Of a stretch of 64,000 nucleotides of DNA, positions 8,602 to 23,764 are shown in pieces. How positions within the stretch are numbered: the stretch's first letter is position 1; every line of letters begins with the position of its first letter. Origin of the DNA: Rhodococcus pyridinivorans (GTDB lineage Bacteria; Actinomycetota; Actinomycetes; Mycobacteriales; Mycobacteriaceae); the NCBI RefSeq assembly GCF_900105195.1, contig NZ_FNRX01000002.1:3162001-3226000 (forward strand), written 5' to 3'. The position numbers and the translations under genes are program-made. The notes under the pieces are model-generated. The model saw only the letters and a list, made by a program, of their open reading frames with translations, had not been told where the DNA came from and searched no databases.

Positions 8602-10083
8602 TCAGCGCTCGGGTTTACGCAGCGCAGCCATGAACATGGCGTCGGTGCCGTGGCGGTGCGGCCAGAGCTGGACTCCCGGCCCCTCCCCGACCTGCGGCAC
8701 GCCGGGGACGAGTTCGCGGGTGTCGAGCTGTTCGACACCGTGGCGGCGCACCGCGTCGGACACGACGGCGACGGTCTCCGAGACGTGCGGTGAACACGTC
8801 GAGTAGAGCACCACACCACCGGGACGCAGCAGTCCGATCGCCGATGCGAGCAGTTCCTTCTGCAGCCGCACGAGTTCGGCGACGTCGCCGGGTTGCCGTC
8901 GCCACCGCGCCTCGGGACGCCGACGCAACGCGCCGAGACCCGTGCAGGGTGCGTCCACGAGGATCCGGTCGTAGCCCGGTTCGAGTCCGGGCTCGCGCCC
9001 GTCGGCGATGTGCACGGTCACCGGCAGGTCGCGGGCGGTCTTGCGGACGAGTTCCGCGCGGTGGTCGACCGGTTCGACCGCGTCGACGGCGAACCCGTCG
9101 ATCGCGGCGATGGCGCCGAGCAGCGCCGCCTTTCCGCCCGGTCCCGCGCACAGGTCGAGCCAGCGGCCCCGGTCCTCGCCGACGAGGGGTGCGAGGGTGA
9201 GGGCACGTGCGACGAGCTGGCTGCCTTCGTCCTGGACTGCGGCCATGCCTTCCCGGACGGGTTCGAGGCGGCCGGGGTCGCCGTGCTCGAGGTGCACCGC
9301 ATAGGGCGACCACGGTCCGAGCTCACCGCCGGTGACGAGCGCGAGTTCCTCCGCGGTGATAACCCCGGGCCGGGCGACGAGGTGGACGATCGGGCGCGCG
9401 TCGTCGGCGGCGAGGACGTCGGCGAGTTCGGAGGCATCCGATCCGAGCGCGTGGGCGAACGCTTGCGCGATCCACAGGGGGTGCGCGTATCGGAAGGCCA
9501 GGTGACCCACCGGGTCGCGGTCCGGGTCGGGGGCGAGCAGCGTGATCCACTCCTCCTCCGAACGCTCACCCACACGACGAAGCACCGCGTTGACGAAACC
9601 TGCTCGGCCCGATCCGAATTCGGCCCGGACGAGGTCGACGCTCGTGGCGACAGCGGCGTGCGGGGCGACGCGCGTGCGCAGCAACTGGTAGGCACCCAGA
9701 CGCAGTACGTCGAGCAGCGCGCCGTCGATCTCGTCGACGGGACGGTTCGCGGCGTCGGCGATCACGGCGTCCAGCAGGCCTCGCGCGCGGGCCGCGCCGT
9801 AGGTGAGCTCGGTGGCCAGGGCGGCGTCGCGCGCGTCGAGATGCCGCTCCCGGAGCAGCGACGGGAGAACGAGATTGGCGTAGGCGTCCCGTTCGCGCAC
9901 GGCGCGCAGCACGTCCCGCGCGGCGACACGTGCGGGGTCGGCGGGAGGCTTCCACGGTCGGGGGGCGTGTTCGGACGCCGGATTGCGGTTCGGCTTCCCA
10001 CCGCCGCTGCGTCCCCCGCGACCTGCGGGGTTCCGTCCTCCGGCATTGCGCTTGCCCCGCGGGGGCCTGCCGGATTCGCTCAT
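8602..10083 (-). CDS. rsmB: 16S rRNA (cytosine-5) methyltransferase RsmB
   Basis: RsmB/NOP2/Sun-family RNA methyltransferase of 493 residues. It has a Gly/Arg/Pro-rich N-terminal extension of about 45 residues, then a NusB-like domain (about 50-190, [25 protein letters not shown]), then a Rossmann methyltransferase with SAM-binding [16 protein letters not shown]. The two catalytic cysteines lie in [19 protein letters not shown] and [13 protein letters not shown]. Its ATG overlaps the fmt stop by four bases (ATGA). The fmt-rsmB-rpe-ribD order is conserved in mycobacteria and rhodococci, but here the two-component operon and the sugar kinase genes separate rsmB from rpe. Confidence 0.95.
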   Translation of the reverse strand: MSESGRPPRGKRNAGGRNPAGRGGRSGGGKPNRNPASEHAPRPWKPPADPARVAARDVLRAVRERDAYANLVLPSLLRERHLDARDAALATELTYGAARARGLLDAVIADAANRPVDEIDGALLDVLRLGAYQLLRTRVAPHAAVATSVDLVRAEFGSGRAGFVNAVLRRVGERSEEEWITLLAPDPDRDPVGHLAFRYAHPLWIAQAFAHALGSDASELADVLAADDARPIVHLVARPGVITAEELALVTGGELGPWSPYAVHLEHGDPGRLEPVREGMAAVQDEGSQLVARALTLAPLVGEDRGRWLDLCAGPGGKAALLGAIAAIDGFAVDAVEPVDHRAELVRKTARDLPVTVHIADGREPGLEPGYDRILVDAPCTGLGALRRRPEARWRRQPGDVAELVRLQKELLASAIGLLRPGGVVLYSTCSPHVSETVAVVSDAVRRHGVEQLDTRELVPGVPQVGEGPGVQLWPHRHGTDAMFMAALRKPER

Positions 10084-11000
10084 CGCGCACGCACCTTCGG
10101 GTCGAGACGGGCGCCGCGCGCCCAGTCCGTGGCTGTCATCGCCTTCTTCCCGGGCGGTTGCACCGTCCCGAGCCGGACGGCAGTGGTAGCGGTACCGACG
10201 AGCACGCCGTCCTTGCGGATGTCGAGCTCACCGGGTTCGAGGGTCTCGTCGGTCACCGTCACGGGACCGATCTTCACGCGCAGGTCGCCGATCATCGTCC
10301 ACGCACCCGGAGCGGGCGTGACGGCGCGAATTCGCCGGTCGACGACGTGTGCGGGGAGTGTCCACTGCACCTGGGCGGCCTCGACGGTGACCTTGGGCGC
10401 GTGCGAGACACCGTCGGCCGGCTGCGGTGCGGGCGTGAGGATGCCGTCTTCGAGGCCGTCGAGGGTGGATTCGAGCAGCGTCGCACCGACCTCGGCGAGG
10501 CGGCCGAGCAGGTCGCCGGCGGTGTCGGTGGGACGGATCGTCTCGGTGACGACGCCGTAGACCGGACCGGTGTCGAGGCCGGCCTCGAGCCGGAAGGTGC
10601 TCGCTCCGGTGATCTCGTCACCGGCAGCGATCGCCGCCTGCACGGGCGCCGCGCCGCGCCAGGCGGGCAGCAGCGAGAAATGGAGGTTCACCCATCCGTG
10701 CACAGGGATGTCCAGGACGTCCTGCGGGATCAGGGCGCCGTAGGCCACCACGGGGCAGCAGTCGGGTGCGAGTTCGGTCAGTCGCGCGACGAACTCGGGG
10801 TCGCGCGGCGAGCGCGGCGTGAGGACCTCGATGCCGTGTTCGTCGGCGATCTGCCCCACGGCGGATCGCACGACCTTCCGGCCGCGACCGGCGGTGGTGT
10901 CGGGGCGGGTTACCACCGCGACGACCTCGTGGCGTGACTCGATGAGGCGGAGCAGCGACGGGACGGCGGGTTCCGGTGTTCCCGCGAAGACCACGCGCAT
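10080..11000 (-). CDS. fmt: Methionyl-tRNA formyltransferase
   Basis: Formylates the amino group of initiator Met-tRNA using 10-formyltetrahydrofolate. At 306 residues it has normal length. The N-terminal Rossmann domain begins [20 protein letters not shown]. The active-site segment [21 protein letters not shown] and the [17 protein letters not shown] strand are intact, and a C-terminal OB-like domain follows from about residue 205. The stop overlaps the rsmB start. Upstream, a TAGACT hexamer at 11100-11105 on the minus strand could be the -10 element of this operon. Confidence 0.95.
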   Translation of the reverse strand: MRVVFAGTPEPAVPSLLRLIESRHEVVAVVTRPDTTAGRGRKVVRSAVGQIADEHGIEVLTPRSPRDPEFVARLTELAPDCCPVVAYGALIPQDVLDIPVHGWVNLHFSLLPAWRGAAPVQAAIAAGDEITGASTFRLEAGLDTGPVYGVVTETIRPTDTAGDLLGRLAEVGATLLESTLDGLEDGILTPAPQPADGVSHAPKVTVEAAQVQWTLPAHVVDRRIRAVTPAPGAWTMIGDLRVKIGPVTVTDETLEPGELDIRKDGVLVGTATTAVRLGTVQPPGKKAMTATDWARGARLDPKVRAR

Positions 11001-11210
11001 GTCAGAGCACCGCCGAGCAGGAGGTGGGGTGCGCTGCGTGTGGACTGTGCGGGGATGTCACGGATGCTGCTCCAGTTTTCGACGGCGATGACCTCTCACA
11101 GTCTAGGGAGTCGACGTCGTGCGACCTGCATCACCGCGCCGGGCGGTCACCTCGCGGAGGCCGGCACCGGAGAGCATGGAGCTCAGGCGTCGGAGCCCGA
11201 GTGCCCGCGC

Positions 11211-12242
11211 TCAGGTGTTGGACTGGAGGATCAGTTCGGGGATACCGGTGCCGAGCGCGACGGTGGTGCACTCCCCGATCGCGTACCGGTCGGGGTCGAG
11301 CGCGTGCCGCGCGAGCTGCAGCGAGAAGGGGTCGTAGACCATGTTGAAGTGGCCGGTCAGATCTTGCGGGCACAGCTCCTGGATCACGTGATTGACGGCG
11401 CCCTCACCATGGAGTGCGACATTGCCGGCGGGCTGGATGACCTCGTCGACCTCGCTACCGATGGTCGTGTAGCGCACGCCGGGCACGGTGTCGGTGGGTG
11501 TGTTGAGTTCGGTGAGCAGTTCCGACCCCTGAAGCTGCTGCACGAGGGCGACGGAGAACTCGCCCTCGACGATGTCGGTCGCTCCGGGCAGCGCGGCGAC
11601 GGCGGCCCCGATGCCGTAGAAGGTGCCTCCGTAGCTCGGCGACGCGATCCCCACCCACCGGTCGACGACCTCGCCACCCCCGAGTTCGTTGATGTAGTAG
11701 CGGGCCACCGTGGCTCCCTGTGAGTAGCCGACGACGTCGACCTCCTCCGCACCGGTCGCGTCGAGGACCTCGGTGACGAACTCACCGAACTGTGCTGCGG
11801 AGACGCGGATGTCGCCCGTGCCGTAATCCTCGGCACCGTCGGCGAACCCGTAGTTCAGGGCGAATACGCACCAGCCTGACGCGGCGAGCAGCGGCGAGAG
11901 CGCAGCGAAGTCGGAGTAGGCGTTGGAATCGGTGCCGTGCGCGAGCACCACCGGATGAGGGCGCTCCTCGGACGGCACGCATGCGAAGTCGTTGCTACCG
12001 GCGGGGGCGACATCGGGGTTGTTCTCGGCGTATTCGGCCGCTTCGGCGTGCCCGGTGGCCACCGGTCCCGCCGGGACGGGCACGCTGCTGTACGACCCTT
12101 CCCCGAGACCGAGGATCGGTCCGTCGTCGGACGGGAGCGGCTGCGCCGCCGCTGCGCCCACAGTCAGTGCCGCTGCACCCACAGTCAGCATCGCGACGAC
12201 ACACGCTCCGACGACACCACCGACACTCCGCCCGGCACCCAT
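11211..12242 (-). CDS. Secreted alpha/beta hydrolase (class 2 lipase, EstB-like)
   Basis: A 343-residue secreted lipase or esterase. The first 34 residues form a Sec signal peptide, a long Ala/Val/Leu core ending near AAAAQP. The mature enzyme has the oxyanion segment PVVLAHGTDSNAYSDF, the nucleophile S174 in VGYSQGATVA, and later acidic and histidine candidates (CPQDLTGHFNMVYDP). Cysteines at 88, 125 and in the QELCP and GECTT segments could form disulfides, as in actinobacterial secreted lipases. It is transcribed towards fmt but separated from it by 210 bases, so it is probably an independent unit. The physiological substrate is unknown. Confidence 0.85.
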   Translation of the reverse strand: MGAGRSVGGVVGACVVAMLTVGAAALTVGAAAAQPLPSDDGPILGLGEGSYSSVPVPAGPVATGHAEAAEYAENNPDVAPAGSNDFACVPSEERPHPVVLAHGTDSNAYSDFAALSPLLAASGWCVFALNYGFADGAEDYGTGDIRVSAAQFGEFVTEVLDATGAEEVDVVGYSQGATVARYYINELGGGEVVDRWVGIASPSYGGTFYGIGAAVAALPGATDIVEGEFSVALVQQLQGSELLTELNTPTDTVPGVRYTTIGSEVDEVIQPAGNVALHGEGAVNHVIQELCPQDLTGHFNMVYDPFSLQLARHALDPDRYAIGECTTVALGTGIPELILQSNT

Positions 12243-12359
12243 TCGTCCGCCCTCTCCTCCTGCGCCTCCCCGGCACCTACGGAAGTAGATCGGTCACAAT
12301 CACCGGCTCCGTTACTGTGACAAATAATATCCCCGGCAACGCGTGTGGCTGTCGTCCGT

Positions 12360-13133
12360 ATGTACGGCAGCAGCCGGCGGGTCTTGCTCTCGGTCCATGC
12401 CGGATCGACACTGGGAACAGCCTCCGTCGACGGACACTCCACCGATCCCGACGGATCCGCCGATACCCGAATCATGGGAATCGCGCACTCCGCCCTCCGC
12501 CGCGACCTCCTCCGCATGAGGTCGCCACCTCGACGAAGACATGGCAGCAGACCCACCGAGTGGCTCTCGCCCACCACGTGTTGTGGATGATGGATTTCCT
12601 TCACCATCACCACTGGTCCGCGGACCGTGGGCTCTATCCCCGTGGTGCAATGCAATCCCGACGCGGCACCGCTCGTGGAGAGGATGAACGCCGACCACCG
12701 CACCATCGAGCCTGCGATCGCCCCAGTCGAGGAGGCGGCACGCGATCTCCGCGCCGACCACCCCGGCTCCGGCGAAGCACTCGGTGCAGCACTGTCCCGC
12801 TTGTCCGAGGTTCTGCTCCCCCATCTCGAACGTGAGGAGCGGGAGATGATGACACTGGTCCCGACCAGCATCACCGACGCGCAGTGGCGCGCGTGGGACC
12901 AGGAGTTCAGTATCGAGCCGAAGGGGATGCAGCAGCTCGGCAAGGAAGGGAACTGGCTCATCGACGGTCTCGACGACTCCTCGCGCGATCACGTCGTGCA
13001 CCTCGTGCCGCCCGTACCGCGTTTCGTCCTGCTGCGCATCCTGGACATTCGACATCGCCACGACTTCGCGGCGCTGTGGAAGGGTACGGACGCCGCATCC
13101 ATTCCGTCGCAACCGATTCCGAAAGCGGCCTAG
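12360..13133 (+). pseudogene. Hemerythrin-domain protein gene, split by two single-base frameshifts
   Basis: Three pieces of one hemerythrin-like protein lie in different frames. The N-terminal piece (DTRIMGIAHSALRRDLLRM) is in the frame of the ATG at 12360. The middle piece (LAHHVLWMMDFLHHHHW, then SADRGLYP), with most of the iron-ligand histidines, is one frame back. The C-terminal piece (NPDAAPLVERMNADHRTIEP to the stop) returns to the first frame. The shifts fall near 12516-12520 (one base missing) and in the CCCC run at 12638-12641 (one base extra), and they cancel. As written, only a C-terminal fragment from the GTG at 12627 (168 residues) is translatable, and it lacks the HHHH region. 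This is either a recent pseudogene or sequencing error. Confidence 0.8.
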
Positions 13134-13170
13134 GCCGGCAGCGGAGATCCGCGCCCCCTCCGCGGCCGGG

Positions 13171-15189
13171 TCAGCCGATACGCGGCGGATCCACCTGAAC
13201 CCGCAGCGGACCGTCCGCGCGACGCGCCGTGCGGGTGGCCTGGGCGTCGCGCAGGGCGCGACCGAGTGCGCGACCGCGCTCGCGTGCGACCCGCACGATC
13301 ATCCGGTGCACGTCCTCCGGTTCGGGTCCTTCGGATCCGAACGGCAGTCGTTGCCCCGGCGGGAGCGGCACGGGCCCGAGCACCTCGGCTCCCTCGGGCA
13401 GGTGTGTGGCCTCGAGCAGTTCGGCGACCGCCGCGGACGACCCGTCGATCGCGGCCATGTGGACCGCGGGCGGGAAACCGACCTCGGCTCGTTCGGAGAC
13501 CTCGGACTGGGCGTGTCCCACGGGATCCCAACGCACGAGCGCCTGCACGGTGGGGATCCCGGAATCGGCGACGACCACGACCTGTCCCCCGTCGGCGAAC
13601 GACCGTACGAGCGCCGATGCGGTGAGCCAGCGGCGCATCGTCTCCTCGGTGGCGCGCAGATCGGCACGGCCGAGCAGGGCCCACCCGTCCAGGAGCAGCG
13701 CCGCCCCGTAACCGCCCTCGGCGACGGGTTCGGCGCCCACGGTGGAGACGACGAGCGACGCCGAACCGGGCACGGTGTGCTTGACGTCGTTGCCGCCGGA
13801 GGTCACGACCGGCACGCCCGGAAAGGCGCGGCCCAGTTCTTCGGCGGTGCGGGCCGCCCCGACCACCACGGCCCGCAACGAGCGCGCACCGCACGCGTGG
13901 CAGCGGTGACGCGCATCGGCGACACCGCACCAGCGGCATGCCGGGATCGCGGCACCGTCGGGACCGGCCGCCGTGGGCAGTGCGAGCGGGCCGTTGCAGT
14001 GCCGGCAGCGGGCGGGTGCCCGGCACTTTCCGCACGCGAGCGCGGGCACGTATCCGCGCCGCGGTACCTGCACGAGCACCGGGCGGTCGACCGCGAGAGC
14101 GGATCGGGCGGCGGCGAACGCGATGGCAGGCAGTCGCGCGGCACGCGCGGCCGGATCCCGTGCGAGTGCGTGGTCGCTGTCGGCGAGGGCCGTGACCTTC
14201 GGCGCGCACGCCCGTACGACGTCGCGGGGTGCCACGAGATCGTGTGCCCAGCCGGCCTCGACGAGCGCCTGGGTCTCCGCGGTGCGGGCGTGCCCGGCGA
14301 TCACGATGGCGGCACCGACCGCGTGGGCGCGCAGAGCAGCCACTTCGCGGGCGTGCGGATACGGGGACCGTGGTTCGCAGTGCAGGTCGTCGCCGTCGTC
14401 CCACACCACGAGGAGCCCGAGATCGGGGGTCGGGGCGAAGACGGCGGCCCGGGTCCCGACGACGATGCGCGCGGATCCGCGCAGCGCCGCAAGCCAGCGT
14501 CGATACCGTTCGGCCGGTCCGAGGCCGGCGGCGAGGCCGACGACGTGATCGGCCCCGGCGACGTCTGCACACGCCTTCACGAGACGGTCGAGGTCACGCT
14601 GGTCGGGAACGACGAGCACGGCCGCCTTCCCCGAGGCGAGGGTCAGTGCGGCGAGTTCGGCGAGCCGTCGGGGCCAATCCTCACCGGGCAGCGCCTGCCA
14701 GGACGCGCGCGGGGCGCGGCCGCCGCCGAGCGCTTCGAGGAAGTTCTCGCCGTGCCGGTACCGGCCCCACGCGGCAGGATCGATCTCCGGAACAGGCGGA
14801 GGTTCCGGTGGGCGCGACGCCTCGGCTTCGACACGTGCGTGTCGCGGAGGTACCGCCAGACGCAGCACGTCGGCCCGGGTCCCGGCATAGCGGGTCGCGA
14901 CTTCCTCTGCCAGAGCAGCGATCTCGGGCGTGAGGACCTGCTCGGACGAGACGACGCGGTCGAGTCGGCCGAGCTTGCCGGTGTGATCGCTCGTCGCGGC
15001 GCGTGCGAGCAGGAAACCGTCGACGAGACGTCCGGCGAAGCGGACGCGGACGCGGACGCCCGGACGGGCGTCCGCGTCCAGGTCGCGCGGGATCAGGTAG
15101 TCGAACTCCCGGTCGAGGTGCGGAACCGGTAGCAGCGGGAGAACCCGCGCAACCGGATCGACCTCGGCGGCGTCGAAATCAGCAGCCAC
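13171..15189 (-). CDS. priA: Primosomal protein N' (PriA), actinobacterial helicase-degenerate form
   Basis: Replication-restart protein of 672 residues. The N-terminal 3'-DNA-binding domain (VARVLPLLPVPHLDREFDYLIP) is followed by a helicase-like region and a zinc-binding insertion with paired cysteines (CGKCRAPARCRHC, CRWCG, CHACG). No intact Walker A (GxGKT) is present where it belongs, and the DEAH position reads VVWDDGDD, so ATPase activity looks lost. This is the known condition of PriA in mycobacteria and relatives. The GTG at 15189 was chosen because upstream codons run into metK, whose stop lies 17 bases away; the two are likely cotranscribed. Confidence 0.88.
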   Translation of the reverse strand: MAADFDAAEVDPVARVLPLLPVPHLDREFDYLIPRDLDADARPGVRVRVRFAGRLVDGFLLARAATSDHTGKLGRLDRVVSSEQVLTPEIAALAEEVATRYAGTRADVLRLAVPPRHARVEAEASRPPEPPPVPEIDPAAWGRYRHGENFLEALGGGRAPRASWQALPGEDWPRRLAELAALTLASGKAAVLVVPDQRDLDRLVKACADVAGADHVVGLAAGLGPAERYRRWLAALRGSARIVVGTRAAVFAPTPDLGLLVVWDDGDDLHCEPRSPYPHAREVAALRAHAVGAAIVIAGHARTAETQALVEAGWAHDLVAPRDVVRACAPKVTALADSDHALARDPAARAARLPAIAFAAARSALAVDRPVLVQVPRRGYVPALACGKCRAPARCRHCNGPLALPTAAGPDGAAIPACRWCGVADARHRCHACGARSLRAVVVGAARTAEELGRAFPGVPVVTSGGNDVKHTVPGSASLVVSTVGAEPVAEGGYGAALLLDGWALLGRADLRATEETMRRWLTASALVRSFADGGQVVVVADSGIPTVQALVRWDPVGHAQSEVSERAEVGFPPAVHMAAIDGSSAAVAELLEATHLPEGAEVLGPVPLPPGQRLPFGSEGPEPEDVHRMIVRVARERGRALGRALRDAQATRTARRADGPLRVQVDPPRIG

Positions 15190-15206
15190 CCGGGCCCGAT
15201 CGGAAT

Positions 15207-16421
15207 CTACAGACCGGCGGCCGCGCGCAGCTTGTCGGCGCGGTCGGTGTTCTCCCACGGCAGGTCGATGTCGGTACGGCCGAAGTGGCCGTACGCAGCG
15301 GTCTGCGCGTAGATCGGGCGCAGCAGGTCGAGGTCACGGATGATCGCTCCCGGGCGCAGGTCGAAGACCTCGCCGATGGCCTGCTGGATGCGGGCCGGGT
15401 CGGTCTTCTCGGTGCCGAAGGTCTCGACGAACAGACCCACCGGAGCAGCCTTGCCGATCGCGTAGGCGACCTGCACCTCGATGCGGTCGGCGAGACCGGC
15501 GGCGACGGCGGTCTTGGCGACCCAGCGCATCGCGTAGGCGGCCGAACGGTCGACCTTCGACGGATCCTTGCCGGAGAACGCGCCACCACCGTGGCGGGCC
15601 ATGCCGCCGTAGGTGTCGACGATGATCTTGCGGCCGGTGAGGCCGGCGTCGCCCATCGGGCCGCCGAGGACGAACGATCCGGACGGGTTGACCAGCAGAC
15701 GCACATCGGCCGTGTCGAGATCGGCCAGGTTCGGGTCGGCGAGTACCGCGTCGACGACGTGGGTGCGCAGATCCGGCGTGAGCAGGTTGTTCAGATCGAT
15801 GTCGGCGGCGTGCTGCGTCGAGATGACGATCGTGTCGAGACGGACGGGCTTGTCGTCGGCGTACTCGATGGTGACCTGGGTCTTGCCGTCGGGACGCAGG
15901 TACGGCAGAACCCCCGACTTGCGGACCTCGGTGAGCCGGCGCGACAGGCGATGTGCGAGGGAGATCGGCAGCGGCATGAGTTCGGGCGTATCGGAGCAGG
16001 CGTAGCCGAACATCAGGCCTTGGTCGCCGGCGCCCTGGCGGGCGACCTCGTCGTCGGTGAGCACACCGCTGCGCGCCTCGTGCGAGACGTCGACGCCGCC
16101 GGCGATCTCGGGCGACTGCGCGCCGATCGCGATGTTGACACCGCAGGAGTTGCCGTCGAAGCCCTTCGACGACGAGTCGTAGCCGATCTCGAGCACCCGA
16201 TCGCGGACGATCTTGGGGATGTCGGCGTATGCCGAGGTGGTGACCTCACCGACCACGTGCACCTGGCCCGTGGTGACGAGGGTTTCCACCGCTACCCGGG
16301 CACGAGGATCCTCGGTGAGGAGCGCGTCGAGAACCGAGTCGCTGATCGCGTCACAGATCTTGTCCGGATGCCCTTCGGTCACGGACTCACTGGTGAAAAG
16401 ACGACCGCCGGTCTTGCTCAC
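15207..16421 (-). CDS. metK: S-adenosylmethionine synthase
   Basis: Makes S-adenosylmethionine from methionine and ATP. It has 404 residues, the normal length, with the N-terminal [19 protein letters not shown], the hallmark [24 protein letters not shown] and the P-loop-like [22 protein letters not shown]. The start is a GTG preceded by GAGAGGGAG at good spacing. A perfect inverted repeat lies 64-88 bases upstream, and coaBC ends 135 bases upstream, so metK may have its own control. No SAM riboswitch could be recognised with confidence. Confidence 0.96.
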   Translation of the reverse strand: MSKTGGRLFTSESVTEGHPDKICDAISDSVLDALLTEDPRARVAVETLVTTGQVHVVGEVTTSAYADIPKIVRDRVLEIGYDSSSKGFDGNSCGVNIAIGAQSPEIAGGVDVSHEARSGVLTDDEVARQGAGDQGLMFGYACSDTPELMPLPISLAHRLSRRLTEVRKSGVLPYLRPDGKTQVTIEYADDKPVRLDTIVISTQHAADIDLNNLLTPDLRTHVVDAVLADPNLADLDTADVRLLVNPSGSFVLGGPMGDAGLTGRKIIVDTYGGMARHGGGAFSGKDPSKVDRSAAYAMRWVAKTAVAAGLADRIEVQVAYAIGKAAPVGLFVETFGTEKTDPARIQQAIGEVFDLRPGAIIRDLDLLRPIYAQTAAYGHFGRTDIDLPWENTDRADKLRAAAGL

Positions 16422-16484
16422 GAAACTCCCTCTCGACTGTGCGCCAGGCGCTGGACGGACAAACCGTATGGAGCATGCGCTCCC

Positions 16485-16509
16485 CGATCGGGTCGGCAGG
16501 ACCCGATCG
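16485..16509 (-). terminator. Perfect 10-bp hairpin between coaBC and metK
   Basis: CGATCGGGTC and GACCCGATCG are separated by five bases. The hairpin begins 47 bases after the coaBC stop and ends 64 bases before metK. There is no clear U run after it. It may end part of the rpoZ-coaBC transcripts or act as leader structure for metK. Confidence 0.5.
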
Positions 16510-16555
16510 CAGTGCCGACGCTACTGCTCCGCAGGCGTCGGCGCGAGTATTGAAA

Positions 16556-18826
<2,271 letters not shown>

Positions 18827-18830
18827 GTGC

Positions 18831-19151
18831 TCAGGCGTCGAAATCGAACCTGGCGAGCAGGGCCTTGCGCTGACGGTCGCCGAGGCCGCGCAGACGGCGG
18901 GTCGGGGCGATCTCCAGCTCGGTCATGATTTCCTGCGCCTTGACCTTGCCGACCTTCGGCAGGGCCTCGAGCAGAGCCGACACCTTCATCTTGCCGAGGA
19001 TCTCGTCGTTCTCGGCGTCCTTGAGCACCTGCTTGAGGTCGGTGCCGCCGCGCTTGAGGCGCTCCTTGAGCTCAGCCCGGGCACGACGGGCAGCAGCCGC
19101 CTTCTCCAGAGCAGCGGCGCGCTGCTCATCGGTCAGCTGGGGAAGGGCCAC
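18831..19151 (-). CDS. mihF: Actinobacterial integration host factor MihF
   Basis: A small DNA-binding nucleoid protein of 106 residues. It has a long basic N-terminal helix ([20 protein letters not shown]) and a helix-two turn-helix domain with [20 protein letters not shown] and [15 protein letters not shown]. In mycobacteria this protein is essential and was first found as the host factor for phage L5 integration. The start is a GTG with GGAGG six bases upstream. It probably heads the mihF-gmk-rpoZ-coaBC transcript, with its promoter in the 429-base gap to pyrF. Confidence 0.95.
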   Translation of the reverse strand: MALPQLTDEQRAAALEKAAAARRARAELKERLKRGGTDLKQVLKDAENDEILGKMKVSALLEALPKVGKVKAQEIMTELEIAPTRRLRGLGDRQRKALLARFDFDA

Positions 19152-19532
19152 GGTTCCTCCGTCTCATCGTTGGCTTTCGAGTCTTCACCGCTGTAACCAG
19201 CGGCGATAGCGACCGTACTCACGACCACCGACGAATGCGAACCCACCCCCCGGCGATCCGCTCGAAAATCCGTGCGGTAGTGCACGCCGTTTCCGCAGTG
19301 GATCTCGCACCCTCCGATCGGCATCGAGACATCGCCACGAACTGCTCGAACAGTGAAAAACCGCAGGTCACCGGGTATTCGATGCGACAGAGCGGGCCAC
19401 ATCGGGTCGGGCGGCTCCCCGGCTCACCGACCCGCTGCTCCGGCGCTTCGGCGGGCCGAGAAACTTTTTTCCCATTCCGCGTGTCGCGCCACTCCGAGCG
19501 CAGGTCAGAGTGCATACGAGCGATATGTACGA
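19152..19532. other. Intergenic region upstream of mihF
   Basis: About 380 bases between the mihF start and the pyrF terminator. No gene with convincing codon structure was seen on either strand. It must contain the mihF promoter. A run of six T at 19465-19471 is the only notable low-complexity feature. In mycobacteria PE/PPE genes occupy this position; none is here. Confidence 0.6.
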
Positions 19533-19569
19533 CTCGTGCCCGGATCGCGCGTGGCGATCCGGGCACGAG
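19533..19569 (-). terminator. Terminator of the pyrimidine operon
   Basis: A perfect 16-bp inverted repeat, CTCGTGCCCGGATCGC with its complement, around a 5-base loop. It starts 12 bases beyond the pyrF stop. There is no strong U tract, as is usual in high-GC actinobacteria. Confidence 0.85.
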
Positions 19570-19580
19570 AGTCGAACGTC

Positions 19581-20419
19581 TCAGTTCGTCAGGAAGGCGA
19601 AGCCGTCCAGGGTGCGGGCGACGGCGGCCCGCAGGTCGGCGACGGACGGGCCGGCCCGCAGCACGTCGCGTGAGACGTTGGGCACGACCGCCCGCAGGTG
19701 GTCGCCTGCGAGTCGTCGCACGTCGTCGGCGGTGCCGCCCTGGGCCCCCACTCCGGGCATCAGGATGGGCCCGTGGAGGTCGGACAGGTCCGGTGCCTCG
19801 GTAAGGGTCGCACCGACCACCACACCCACGGAGCCGAGCCCTGCGGCCCCGTCCGTGGGGGCAGCGCTGTTGCGAGCAGCGCACTCGTCCACCACGGCCT
19901 GCGCGACGGTGCGCCCGTCGTCGAGCCGCGCGCGTTGGAACTGGGCACCCTCGGGATTGGAGGTCGCCGCGAGCACGAACACCCCGCGGCCCGTTCCGGC
20001 GGCCAGATCGAGCGCCGGGGCGAGCGAACCGAAACCCAGATACGGGGAGACGGTCACCGCGTCCGAGCACAGCGGAGAGCCGTCCGACAGCCAGGTGCGT
20101 GCATAGGCGTCCATCGTGGAGCCGATGTCACCGCGCTTGGCGTCGGCGAGGACGAGCGCCCCCGCCTCCCCCAGGTGCGCGATGGTGCGTTCGAGAACCG
20201 CGAGACCGGCGGAGCCGTAGGCCTCGAAGAACGCCACCTGCGGCTTGACGACCGCGACGGTGTCGCCGAAGGCCTCGACGCACAGTTCACCGAACCGAGC
20301 CAGGCCGTCGACGTCGTCGGCGAGCCCCCACGCGGTGAGGAGCCCCGGATGCGGGTCGATGCCCACGCACAGCGGCCCGCGGCGCCCGAGAGCGTCCGCG
20401 AGTCGCTGCCCGAAGGGTG

Positions 20420-20423
<4 letters not shown>
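19581..20423 (-). CDS. pyrF: Orotidine 5'-phosphate decarboxylase
   Basis: Last step of UMP synthesis. The 280-residue enzyme belongs to the long type 2 subgroup found in mycobacteria: [14 protein letters not shown] near the N-terminus, [13 protein letters not shown], and the catalytic [17 protein letters not shown] with its Asp-Lys-Asp array. The late glycine-rich PGVGAQGG loop binds phosphate. The GTG start overlaps the carB stop (GTGA). It is the last gene of the pyrR-to-pyrF operon and is followed at once by a strong hairpin. Confidence 0.95.

Positions 20424-23763
<3,340 letters not shown>

Positions 23764-23764
<1 letters not shown>

Noticed and set aside
16422..16555. A SAM riboswitch before metK
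   Set aside because: Only one simple hairpin is evident. No conserved core or pseudoknot could be identified by eye.
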